64,000 bases of DNA from Distichodus sexfasciatus (Eukaryota > Chordata > Actinopteri > Characiformes > Distichodontidae). The translations under genes were made by a program, and so were the position numbers. The stretch lies in the NCBI GenBank assembly GCA_032718565.1, contig JAVGVS010000008.1, positions 496,001 to 560,000 of the forward strand. Direction: 5' to 3'. Positions 48,001 through 58,600 of the stretch are shown here, piece after piece. Within the stretch, counting starts at the first letter, position 1. The number at the start of each line of letters is the position of its first letter. The notes beneath the pieces are model-generated. The model searched no databases, had not been told where the DNA came from, and saw only the letters and a program-made list of their open reading frames with translations.

Positions 48001-48767
48001 ACATATCACACCTTTTTTTGTACTGGTAGGCTTACTGGTAGGCACTATTTTTTAATGGACAAAGCGTGGTACCAGTTCGGCACTGGAAACCGACACTGAC
48101 ATCAGTGCAGTGGAAAAGGGTCCTGTGTAATTCAAACCCTGGTAGTGTATTTATATACTATGTATACACTTATATACTGTACCTTGTTACAGTCTGAGAA
48201 TTTATAATTTTGTAATTTGAAGTGGCTTGGATGAACAATGTGCTTTTTCTCTGCATGAAGTACTCAGCTGGATGTATGGATTTTGACTTTATTGTTGGAC
48301 GCCTGCTGGGGAAGAGGAGCCCCCCGTACCGCACTGCAGCTGAAATGGTGTCGGATGTCTGGGGTGTTTTTGCGGTCTTGTTAACACATTCCAAGGTACC
48401 TTTTTTTTCTTGTTGGCTTTGTAAGATTTCTTTTTATTAAATTACCGATATTGAGAACAGATTACCACAAGGTGTAGTTATATTACAATCTGTTTTATCT
48501 GTGCAGAAGAAGCACTTGGTGGTCAAGCTTCAGAGTTTATTCCAAAAGCGGCTGAATGCAACCTTTGGGATGAGTCTTCATGCTTCACTCTTGAGTCCTC
48601 CTTACATTGAGGACCTGAAGGGGGCGCCAGAGACCACACTCAGCAAAGTCAAGGTCAAATTCACATTAAAGAGGATGAGAGAGTTTTTGGCTACACACAG
48701 TGGTATAGTTGCAAAGAAATCCCACACAGAAAAAAGGGATGAGGACTCACAAAAAGAAACTAAGTGA
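34496..48767 (+). CDS. TIF1-family TRIM protein (TRIM28/33/24-like): RING, B-boxes, PHD, bromodomain
   Basis: Seventeen exons give 1080 aa: 34496-34628, 35534-35610, 36238-36376, 39152-39269, 39940-40056, 40673-40787, 42367-42510, 42668-42779, 42936-44224, 44342-44417, 45144-45174, 45812-45941, 46206-46399, 46922-47024, 47202-47270, 48261-48395, 48507-48767. RING at 7-52 (CVSC, CLHSLCKTC, CPVC), B-box 1 at 71-110, B-box 2 at 121-155, coiled coil 156-300, a Ser/Pro-rich linker in one large exon (319-748), an HP1-box-like FLRVSLVEL (~785), a complete C4HC3 PHD (~857-901) and a bromodomain-like region (927-1025). TIF1 proteins are nuclear chromatin co-regulators and E3 ligases. The segments after RVSL, the linker 'QRKCE' and 'SPPY' follow TRIM28 most closely. 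However, the length is nearer TRIM24/33, so I leave the symbol blank (zebrafish trim33l is one candidate). The exon 16 acceptor (gcatgaag) is weak and was set by frame. Confidence 0.9.
35095..35290 (+). repeat. tRNA-like SINE, second variant
   Basis: It begins 'ggtagtgtaacggtttggcg' and continues through 'ggaaggttgccagttggttc', 'gataaaggtaccactgagg' and 'ccaaggcacagtccccaagc'. It ends near 'gttcacattgaca'. It lies in intron 1 of the TRIM gene. Confidence 0.7.
36007..36105 (+). repeat. Direct repeat, left copy
   Basis: About 90 bp, matching 36620-36712 at most positions (shared core tgacaactgacagtactca). The pair brackets the B-box 1 exon of the TRIM gene. Confidence 0.8.
36420..36575. repeat. 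Palindromic MITE-like hairpin
   Basis: The arms GTGAAAGTCCAAAAGAGTCG... (36453-36482) and their exact inverted copy (36512-36541) are 30 bp, perfectly complementary, and separated by a 29-bp loop. Weaker pairing continues outward (ACATACCTYTGTTGATTT on each side). It starts about 45 bp after the exon 3 splice donor. Such structures are typical of foldback or miniature inverted-repeat elements. Confidence 0.8.
36620..36712 (+). repeat. Direct repeat, right copy
   Basis: This is the partner of 36007-36105 and follows the hairpin element immediately. Confidence 0.8.
37297..37382. repeat. (GT)n microsatellite
   Basis: About 85 bp of GT with occasional AT interruptions, directly at the left edge of a Tc1 insertion. 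Confidence 0.95.
37388..38956 (-). mobile_element. Tc1-like transposon, DD34E type
   Basis: This 1569-bp element has long, nearly perfect inverted ends beginning CAGTGGGGGAAATAATTATT. It is inserted in TRIM intron 3 between GT and TA microsatellites. A TA precedes the left end, but the right flank reads TT, so the target duplication has decayed. The transposase on the minus strand is broken. Confidence 0.93.
37745..38618 (-). pseudogene. Broken Tc1 (DD34E) transposase
   Basis: It opens MGKTKELSKDVRDRFVDL with the paired-like helix-turn-helix domain. It continues through P-D-E-T (first Asp), HDSDPKHTA (second Asp) and SQCPDLNPIENLW (Glu), with 34 residues between the last two. A frameshift after about residue 128 and an in-frame TAA near 38050 make it non-functional. 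It is a different subfamily from the DD37E element at 873-2461. Confidence 0.9.
38964..39012. repeat. (TA)n microsatellite
   Basis: About 50 bp of alternating TA follow the Tc1 element. Alternating TA offers many Tc1/mariner targets. Confidence 0.9.
40864..42201 (-). mobile_element. Third Tc1/mariner-like transposon, decayed
   Basis: 1338 bp with inverted ends (CAACCCCAAATCAGAAAACA at left, the inverse of AAACCCAAATCAGAAAAAGT at right). TA flanks both ends. It lies in TRIM intron 6. Confidence 0.92.
41188..41876 (-). pseudogene. Broken Tc1-like transposase
   Basis: The intact N-terminal part (about 41511-41876) has a helix-turn-helix with QQIREKIIEMFKNNVPQRKI and SPSTVHNIIKRFKESG. The catalytic part continues in other frames (for example a region with FGxNR-like and GCVS-like sequence on 41200-41480), so frameshifts have inactivated it. 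Confidence 0.85.
47555..47690 (-). repeat. SINE tail with CATT repeats (copy 2 of 3)
   Basis: 'cattcattcattcattaatt' leads into 'ccgaaccgctttatcccaac' and the 'ggtaccaatcctgggcagac' block, closely matching 10660-10795. It lies in TRIM intron 15. Confidence 0.65.
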
Positions 48768-48833
48768 ATTATTTTTGTACCTTTTCCATTGAGATGTAAA
48801 TGTTTTTTTTTCTCCTTATTTTATTTATGTTCG

Positions 48834-48839
48834 AATAAA
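48834..48839 (+). terminator. Polyadenylation signal of the TRIM gene
   Basis: AATAAA 67 bp after the TGA. This implies a very short 3' UTR. Confidence 0.75.
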
Positions 48840-48859
48840 ACTCTGTAAACTGTGCGTTG

Positions 48860-50190
48860 CTCATGTTTGTGTGTGTGTGCAGCTGTGCCTGAAAGTTAAG
48901 CCTGTAGTTTCCAAACATTTTCTGCAGAGCATTTGATAAAATATTTCACGTCACATACGTATATTTTGCATCCACACTCCACTGGAATTTATTTTGAACG
49001 TTGTAATCCATTCAAAACTGCTTTTGACCAAAACAAAATTTAGTGTTAAATCACCATTAAAGTGAAATTATTTAAGTTGACATGCTTTATGTATCTTAGA
49101 TTTTTTCTGTGGAACAGTGTTCTCTCTCTTTTTTTTTTTTTTTTTCCCAAAACATTTTTCTCATAATTGCATTTGCACAAAATGATTAAAATCTAACCAG
49201 CTGCTTGAGATAAAAAACTAAAACTGGAACATTTGCTCTGTAAAATTGATGTTTTCAGTGGTTTTGCTTTGTGCTGCGGATCTTTTTAAATCGGCGTGCA
49301 GCTGTGAGACTGTCACTCTTAGTTCATTTTCAGTAACCAGCTTTGATCTGTATTTTATCTGGATTGAAGTCACTGTAGAAAAGTCCTCCACATTTGCCAC
49401 TTTGAGAACCAATGGGTTCAACAACAGCAAATCTCAGAGAAAGTGAATATGAATATAAACACTACCAATATTTAGTCTGGAAAAGTTCTGTTTAATGATA
49501 GTTTCAATAACGAGTTGAAGTTTATTTGTCCACTAGTATTTTTCAAAATGTTATAACCACTTCCCATGTATTGATAGGTCATCTGTGTGACTCAGAGAGA
49601 AAGAGAAGTGAAAGCAAAACGGCTGCTTGTGGAATTTCCATATAACTAGGCATCATTATGTGTCCTCTGATTTTGGGAATAACACTAGAATAGTCTTTCA
49701 TTGCTCTGGGTTCAGACTATTACAGGTTTCTGGAGATGTGAGAGGAGCAGCCCAAGTTATGACTTTCCAGCTAGATGATGTAACCAAAATATGATAACGA
49801 ATAAGATGTTTGTCCTATTGGTAGACTTAATTGTTATTAGAGGACTTAAAGAAAGTACATGTTCTGTAAAGAAATTGTAAAACCACACTGAGGTATATCT
49901 AGAAACACATTGCAAATTATATTGGATATCATATTTACATATTCTGAAGTACAGTACAGATACCTATACCTAGTGCAGTTCGGTACTCCTTTAATTATTG
50001 GAAGTTAAATGAAAAAAAGCCAAATTCTATGATTATGATAATCTGTTTTCCAGTTGTATACTGCTGTATTGATAATGAAATAAGTTGAACGAGTGTCTCT
50101 TTGTGACGAAGCTTTGTAACGATGAAGGCTTTTTTTCTTCTTCTCTGAGTAACCCAGTGCGAGGGATGTTAGTCCCGCCTTTCTTTAAGC
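48860..50190. other. Intergenic spacer with no recognised feature
   Basis: AT-rich sequence between the TRIM gene and the RERG-like gene, with a poly-T run near 49130. Confidence 0.5.
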
Positions 50191-50205
50191 CCCGTCCACC
50201 TTTTG

Positions 50206-50212
50206 TATAAAT
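50206..50212 (+). promoter_or_regulatory. TATA box of the RERG-like gene
   Basis: TATAAAT lies 70 bp upstream of the start codon, which would place transcription start near 50236 and give a 5' UTR of about 40 nt. This is the one clear TATA box next to a gene in the window. Confidence 0.7.
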
Positions 50213-50275
50213 TCGCGGCTCAGTAGTCAGGAGCACATTCTACATCTCAACCTCGCATCTCGTTAATTCTGTACA

Positions 50276-51287
50276 ATGGTTGTTCAAGTGAAGTCGAACT
50301 CACAGCAGTGCAGCAAAAGCATGGACGGAAACCAACATAAGGCGGAAGCAAACGTCCTGTTGCTTGGAGCGGAAAATGTTGGGAAATCAGGTAAGAAACG
50401 ACTTAATATTATATAAATTATCATAATAAAACATTTGCTCAACGTAATACGTTTTTAGGGGATTCTAGGTTTGGCATATGCAGGAAATTAACATTATTGA
50501 TTTGTCTTTTTGGCAGCCCTCACTGTGCGGTTTCTCACCAGAAGATTCATTGGGGAGTATGGTGATATTGGTGCGTTTCGATCAAATTTTACTCTTTTTT
50601 GCAAGCATATTTATTCACATACACATTTAGAAGTGTCTACGTGTTCAAACAATCACTCAGTAATATGTATTATCTATTGCAGAGTCGATATACAGTCATA
50701 TTGACAAAATCGACGGCCGTGTGATTTCCTTCAACATCTGGGACTCTCTGTACCCACAGGTGAGGCGTCGCATAAAAACACTTGGGCACGGAACCGCTCA
50801 CCTTCGATTTTAATTAGTCCATGTAATGAGTGATATTTAAACAAGATTTAATTCTCCCCTAATGTTTTCCCCCCAGAGTTGTGAAACCACCGATTCGATC
50901 AGTGAGAAGCAGCTCCAGTGGGCAGATGGAGTCATTCTGGTCTACAGCATCTGTGATCGTTCAAGCTTCGAGGTGGTTCGGCAGCAAGTGCAACTGATCC
51001 GGCAAATGGGAAAGCTCTCACCATCCGCACCCATCATTATAGTGGGCAACAAGCGTGACCTTCAGCACCAGAGGGCCGTGTCCAGTGAAGAGGGTCGACT
51101 CTTTGCCCTGTCGGCCGACTGCAGCTTCTTCGAGATTTCTGCAGCCGAAACCTACCACGGTGTTCTGCTGGTCTTTCACAAACTGCTTGACCTGATCAAA
51201 GAGTCCAAGTCCCTCAAGAAAGGGGTTCCTGGATTTAAGGGCATCGTGAGGAGTGTGTCAGCGGTTTTTGGGAAGAAGCGGGAATAG
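50276..51287 (+). CDS. RERG/RERGL-like Ras-family GTPase lacking a canonical switch II
   Basis: Four exons give 218 aa: 50276-50390, 50517-50570, 50683-50759, 50877-51287. The P-loop is GAENVGKS (31-38), followed by ALTVRFLTRRFIGEY, which is characteristic of RERG and RERGL. The G4 motif NKRD (140-143) and a G5-like SAA are present. The usual G3 motif D-T-A-G-Q is replaced by D-S-L-Y-P, so the catalytic Gln and the Gly that senses the gamma phosphate are missing. Human RERGL has a similarly altered site. There is no CaaX box; the end is basic (VFGKKRE). RERG-type proteins are growth-inhibitory or regulatory Ras relatives, and the role of RERGL is unclear. I expect nucleotide binding without normal GTP hydrolysis. 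A 15-25 residue N-terminal extension precedes the G domain. Confidence 0.9.
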
Positions 51288-51983
51288 AGCCTTTCAGTCA
51301 AAAAGTTGATTTGATAGGCTACCAGAGTCACCCCGGATTGTCCCCAAGGCACATTTAATGGCCAGAGGGGACGAGACCTCTGCCCATGTGGGCCTGAGTT
51401 TCTAAAAGAAATGAAGGACGGGTTAGAAATCAGGTTAGCTGTTGTATGTTAAAGGCCCCGCTGAAGGTGCTAGAAAGTTGTTTGAAGGTGTTAAGATGCT
51501 TTCCTGAGGTTTATGTGCACTACGTGCAATCCTGGGCCTGGGGTGTGTTGGCTATGGCCTAGAGGTTTCTACAGATGGAGTGAAGCAGTCCAAGTCAACT
51601 GTAATAGCGTTTGACCTAGATGAAGAATAATGAGTTTGTCCTTTTGGAGGACTGAAAGGTCTTGCAGAAACATTTGAGGACTATAAGAAAGTGTGAAAGT
51701 CCTAAAAATAATTGTACAACCATATGGATGTATATACTGTAAGAACTTTGTAAATGTGTGTGGATTTCTTCTGTACCTATCCTAAAGAACTGACTAGATG
51801 GAGTTGGAGAAAAGTGGATTTACTTTCACAGTAACTGCACAGTGTTATACATCATGGAAATTATATACTTTTGAACGCACATTTTGCTTTATGACTCCTT
51901 TAAAATAACTAAGGTAAAGCTAGAGGCTAATTGAGTTGTGGTATTCTCATGTATTTTTATTGAAACATTATGTCTATCATTCA

Positions 51984-51989
51984 AATAAA
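51984..51989 (+). terminator. Polyadenylation signal of the RERG-like gene
   Basis: AATAAA about 700 bp after the stop, followed by T-rich sequence. It defines a 3' UTR of roughly 0.7 kb. Confidence 0.7.
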
Positions 51990-51994
51990 ATGTT

Positions 51995-53531
51995 CTAAGA
52001 AAGTCTCTTTTCTCTTTTCATTTGTTCCGATAATTGAGGAAGAAAATCAAAAGGCTGTAAACATTTACCTTTCTTCATAACTTTATTCCAAAGCATGTAC
52101 AATTTTGATTTTAAATGGGCAAATGTTACAGTGGATAGGATAGTGATGAATTACAAATTAATATTACAAACTTGCAATTTGCTTATCCATCAATACACAA
52201 GATACGTACCTACTGAAGCCCAACTCAGGCTAGCACAATAAATGATCGAATAATACTTACTTTCATTATCAGAAAAAGAGAAACTCAAAGAGAGATTTGT
52301 GAGTGAACGATTTTGTTCAGGTCACGTGTATTTCCCATAGGAAGCTGGAAGACTAGACTAGATGACTAATCTCACTGATGACTAATTGAAGTTCTAATCT
52401 ATGACTCAGCCCAACAGACACCCCTCACTGCTTTAACACATATATTCACACACACCTACCTACATCTTGCCCACACTCCTACTCTCGCTTTCGGCCTCCT
52501 CTGGTGTGAAATGCCACATCTGTAGCTGTAGCTAAGCAAAAGATCCGTCTATGCCATGTTAAATCTCTGCACCCATTACTCCTTTGTTTGTCATTCAACT
52601 CCTACAACCTTTATGAAATTTCTGAAAAAAAAAAAAAAAGATTTGCCCAAAAATCCCTGAATGAACAGAGTGATGGAAGCACAAAAAGACAGGACACCTT
52701 CTAATCCTCTCATTACAGCAGGAGGGCAAGTAAGTGCGGCCAATTCAGGTTATTTACACATAATTAGTGTTAAAAATCAACTTGACGTGTCATTAACTCA
52801 CTTTCATCTTCACTCTCTCCTGAAGTAGACATAAAAATCCTTGTAGGCACACTATATAGCAATCTTGAATAATATTATTGTACACAAAAAGACACATTCA
52901 TGATTACAATATTGAAACTCTATGTTATGTGTGGATTTATCATATTTAAAATGAATACATCCATAAACCTGCAGAAAAGAGACAATATCATAACCTGCTT
53001 GTGTATTTTTACTTCAAACCCCAACCTTTTGTCATAACCACTGTAAAAGAGATGAATTATTTAACAATCATAAATCAATCAATGAAAAGAGTAATTAGTT
53101 TGTTAATTAAGAGAATAGAAATGTTACGAAAAAGAAAAGTATCATAGCAAGCAGACTTACAGTATTACCATTATGGTCTGAATTTATAAAAAATTCAGGC
53201 TACAAATTTAGAGTATAAATCTGCTAGTTGTAATGTTTGTACAGTCTACGGTGTCCATAAAACCATTCTACAATTATTACTTGTCCTAATTATCATGCAT
53301 TCTTTATGACCTAATAGGGTATGACATAAAAGTTTGTATCACTTCTGCACTTCTTTAGACTTAATAAACTTGTTGGAAGAAAATTATATTGCAACCTGTC
53401 CAGATGATCTCAAAACTTGATTTGACAGTTTGACAGGAATAGATAGATACCCTATACTCCACTTTTGAACTATTACTAGAACCCTCATCTTTACATATAT
53501 TGTTGAGGATATTAAAGCATGTGACAGATTT
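51995..53531. other. Convergent intergenic region
   Basis: AT-rich spacer between two genes that point at each other. The 3' UTR of the minus-strand gene ending at 53532 must lie in its right part. I see no coding pattern. Confidence 0.5.
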
Positions 53532-55559
53532 TCACTGCTCACTGGTTTCTACCTCTGGTGTAACCTGGTCTTCAGAGTAAGAACTTGAGCTCAGGTACTC
53601 AAATGCTCTCTGGCTGTGCGAAACAAACTGCATGAGGGGAGCAAGGAGGACCTCCTTAGTGGAGGAGCGTCGGCGTATCATGCTGGAGGAAGGTGAAGTT
53701 GGGGAACCTGGCTCCAGAAGACCTGCAAGCTGGCCATCCATCATCAAGCTTCCCTTACGACTATTTGGTGCTTTGGGCAGGGTTTCAACCAGGTTTGAAT
53801 CTGGCAATGACTCGTTGGCTTCAAAAGGATTTGGTTGTAGAAACCCATCTACGGCTTCGGTCACGTCAGGATCATGAATCGAATCCTGAGCTTCATCTGG
53901 GTTTGGTTTTTGGAGCACATCCAGGGCTTTGGCTGGATCTGGGATTGGTTCTTCTGCTGGGGTTGGAACTGGAGAAGTGGCTCGGGCTAGAAACGAGGCC
54001 AGGTATTTAGCAGGGTTTGGTGTAGGTGATGGATCTGGTGATGGAGGTTGGGCTGGAGCTGGTGCTGGAGCTTGGGCTGGAGGTGATGATGGAGCAGGGC
54101 TAAGTGATAGGGATAGATTTGAGGCATTCCCACTTGATGAACTTCTGCGATAACGAGCATATAAGCTTCTGCGTCTACGTGAGCGGCCGTCCATAGCCTT
54201 TAGGAAAAGGCTGTTGGCAGAGCTGCGACTGGTGGTAACATCAGGTGGCTCAAAATCAGATGCATTCTGATCTGAAAACTGCTGAAGCTGAAAAAAGATC
54301 AATTAAAATGTGTTAAACTGAACTCAAAATGTTTACAAGTAAATTAGACCACAGATTTAAATTAAATCTTACTGACTTTGTAGTCCATAATTACTGGGGC
54401 AATATCACTGTTTAGATCACTGTTGAATAAATCATGTCTGTTTGCATGTCAATATTTTATTTTGCATTCTACTTTAATTTCCTATATAGTGCAGTGTTTG
54501 GATCTTAGAGACAAAGAGGCACATGTTCTTATATTAGGGGTGGGAATTGATAAGATTTTATCAATATCAATGTCATTTTGGAATCTGCCTATCAGTTCCT
54601 TATCAATTCTCTTATCGATTCGTTTTTTGAGAGCGAAAAAAGTAGTTCTACACAGTATTCTGCACCAAAAGAAACCATTTTATTTTTCCCAAAATTATGT
54701 CTGCACAGGACTGTGAACATGAACATATTCATATTCAGCGTTTTTATTATGCACAGACATTATAAGGCTTAGTACTATGATGAGAAGTAACGTTAGTGCA
54801 GGTGGAAATACTTCTGTATCCATTTGGAATCCATCTGGCTATAGAATAAAATTATTTCATAACAAATAATGCATTTTTCTATATTTATTTTTTACGCACT
54901 AACATTGTAGAATGGAAAAATATTTTCTGATTAATTCAAAATGAAGAAATACAGAGGTTTTGGCTATTTTTGAATATTTGGATTCATTCTGGCATATAAC
55001 TCATTTTTGAAGCATTTCTGGGAGAGAAGTTCGGGCGATGGGCGTCGGAAATAAATAAATATCAAGTAAATGGCTGTCCTGTGAGTAGAACGCTGGCTGG
55101 TTTTTGGTATTTGTCAGCAAGACTATAAGTTTTGTTTGTAGTAAATGGGAAGATTGAACTCAACTGGAACATTTTAGTGAATGTTAGACTTGTGCATTAG
55201 ACGTGTGCATTAGCAAACGCAGCGCATGTGTTTACATTGTGAAAAATATCATTTATGCGTCATGATTCCTCGTGGTTGAAGGTCAAGTCACAGAGAGCGT
55301 GACGTAATGTACTATGACACAAAACCTCCCCAAAACTTAAGGAAAACTGGAAAACATCATGCTGTGAAATGAGAGAATCGATAAGAAGAATCGATAACGT
55401 TGGAGGTGTACAATTCTGATGGAATTGATCAATTGAAACCGGTTCTGAGTCGTAACTGGTTTTCGATTCCCAACCGTAGTTCATATATATGAAAACTTTC
55501 TATCTGTTAGTTTTAAAATGTGCAAAGGCAACAATAATAATAATAATAATAATAATAGC

Positions 55560-55616
<57 letters not shown>

Positions 55617-58600
55617 GAAAATGACTAAAAAAGTAAACCAACTTTTGATCCCTACCAGTGGTTAAACACAAGATGTTGTTACATCACAAATAATGCAACA
55701 AAACATTGTTATAGTACATATTCTGCCATTTTAGCCCTATGTAATAAAGCCTTTGTGGACAATTCAATTTCAAAAGCAATTTCACTGGGCAAATTTAACT
55801 GTCTAATTTAGAATATAATCTGAAAAGCACAAGACTTAAAATGAGATTCATATGAGCACTAAGCTTTCTGGAAAATGAGAGTCTAGTGTCGGCAGTATTA
55901 CCTTTCACAAATGTACATTTGTCTATTACAGGACATTATCACTCATTCCCCGGAACAGCACTGCGGTCTAAAATAGAATAATTACTGTCCCAAATGAATA
56001 CGAAGGCTGTAGATGAGGGACAACAGCTTCTTTTACTGGACTGCTGATCATTTTTAATGGGTAATAAAAACAGCATAATAACACCTATTTAAAACCATGC
56101 AAATAATTGTGCAAATCTGTCTGCAGCAGCCCTGCATGACAACTACTTAGGTATTTAGGTTTTTGGAAATTGTCCTCTTTCCCTACTGTGCTGTTTTAAC
56201 AGACAAAAGTAAGCTGAGTGTTCTGTTAATGCCTAAAATCTTCTAACATGCCCTAGATATGGAGTGAGAAACACTGGCACAGTATCAAGACTCACGTTTA
56301 TTCTCACACAGTCACAAAACTCACTCCAGCTCATCTCTTATCCAAACCCATATTAGGCGACTGAGAGAATATGAGCTTGACATGAGCTTGGTGAGTGGTT
56401 TACAAACTATATTATAAATGTTTCTGCTGAATCTAGCTGTTACACTGAGCTTTTGCTGAATTAGTGTTAAATTGACGTCAAGAACACGCTAGCCACAAGA
56501 AAAGTAATAGTACAGTTCTTAACAGTGGAGTGCATAACTTTCTGGTCAAAATAGGGAATTACTGTATTAATGGTGGCACCTGTTGTGGAAAAGAGTGTTG
56601 TAGTTGGGCATTTGACAAGAAAAGCAATATCACAGGTCTTCCCAAAGAGCTGAAGAAGATTTTCTGAGAAGTGTTTCTTGAAGTGTTTCTTCAGCTTTCC
56701 TGTGCCACTGTATGCCTTTGTCTTTGTTTTGTCCTTTTTTATTCATACACATTTACCTGTGATTGCCTCCAGTTAAGTGTCTTTAGTATAGGATCTCATA
56801 AAAGACATTAATAAATGACATGATTATGATTTTTATTATTTTAGATGATCAAATGTGTTTATGTGTGACTATGTGAGTGCGTATGTTCTCTCACCAGATC
56901 ATATAGGGGTGTGGTGTTGATCAGGAGCTGGATGAGAATCTGGCCCAGCTCCAGCAGGTCGTCCATGACCGTACGCACCTGTGCAGGCAGGGCCAATAGC
57001 TGTTGGACAGGCGACAGCTCCATCAACACTTGAATGCCTGCTGTGAACTGAGCCATTATAACCGAGCCCAGGGCAGCAACCCGCTGCATCTGGGACGTGT
57101 ACAGGGAGAAGAGCAGCTGCAGCAGGGATGACACTGCTTCCATCAGCCTGGTGAGCCCCACCTGGCCATGCAAGACAAAACCCGCCTGAGGACAGGAACA
57201 AAACAATGCAGAGAGACTTCCATTTCCTAATTTCACTCTCCCTGAAGCAACTTGGGGTTAAGGGTCTTGTTCAGGCACCCAATGGTGGTAGTGCTGGAGG
57301 TAGTATCTGAACTCTAGATCTACCACTAGGCCACCATCACCCACATGAGAATTCTAACCTGAAACAGAGCGACTTGTGTGAAAGAACGAGTGTCTGAATC
57401 AGTTTCAGGTCACTTAACAACAGCATGTCTGCATGCGACTGACTGTTGTTTCAAAAAAATGTGAATGGAATTGCATGCTTCAGAAGGTTTTCAAGGGAAC
57501 ATTCAATGTTCTATCTGAGTAAACCATTAAGCAAGACCTGTAATTGCTGTGGGCTTTGCTGTTAGTGTTCATCAGTCTTAATAGCACTCAGGAAAAAAAG
57601 ACAGCACTGTATTCACGTGATTGATGTCCCAAATCTCTTTCTCTTTTTCTCCCCCTCTCTCCTCTTTGTTGTCTCGTTATTCTTGTTGTCCTCTTGTCAA
57701 AAAGGGGTGCACTGTGCCCTATGCATGTTTCTTCCCATGGCCTGCCACCAGACCAACTCTGTTTTTTTTTCTGATGTCTGTCGGTTCAAGTTCTTAATTT
57801 ACAATGAAGCATTACTCAGAGCCTGGATCTCACTCAGCCTCATTATTATAAAATACTGTTATCAGTGCTGACACTTACTGTAACTCACAATTAAAGTTAC
57901 TGTCAGAGAATTCAGAACAGCATAGCGACAGCCCTGTACTAATCTTCCTAAAAGAAGTTCTTGTACAAAGAGATCCACTTACCACTGAATGCAAGATTTA
58001 AAAGATGGTACATATTTTTTGTATGATTCATACAAATTATGGTGATTGTTATAATTATAATTGATAATGGTGGTGATTATTTTTTGTCATCTAATAAGAA
58101 CTAGGTTTGATCATTTTCATTGTGACAGGTCAAACTTGTTTTTGGCTATATCATTTGTAATAATTTTTAATTGCTCCTTTTTTATTACATTAATTTTTTT
58201 GCCAGTATTTGAGCTGTCAGTACAGTGTAAAATTCCATCGCCTGCCAAGGCATCACGTGGTCTTGGAGGACAGTCAGTTCGGCTCAGAGCCATGCAACGT
58301 GAGTGCAGGATCTCAGTGCCAGTTTGGCCAGCTCACACACGCACTGTGCCGATGCTGAACCATCCTTTTCCCATTAGATTTGAAGGAGAGGAAAGTGGGT
58401 CGGCCAAATTTGAAAGACCCTATTGGACCTTTGACTCCCCTGGAATGACCCCTCACCAGGAGAGCCACAGTCTGGACGAGGAGACTGCCAGTCTACAAAC
58501 ATGACCTGCCATCTCTCTAATGTACTGTAGTCTGGAGGCAAGGAAAAAAATACACTTAAAAACAAAAAAGTAGGTTAACTCACGGACACACACATTTTAA

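Noticed and set aside
34496..48767. Naming the TRIM gene trim28
   Set aside because: Several C-terminal blocks follow TRIM28, but total length and linker size are closer to TRIM24/33, and a tree is needed to decide.
58061..58504. Plus-strand 147-codon ORF inside an intron of the minus-strand perilipin-like gene
   Set aside because: Composition is not protein-like at its start, there are no recognised domains, and it has no clear splice or promoter context. Probably chance.
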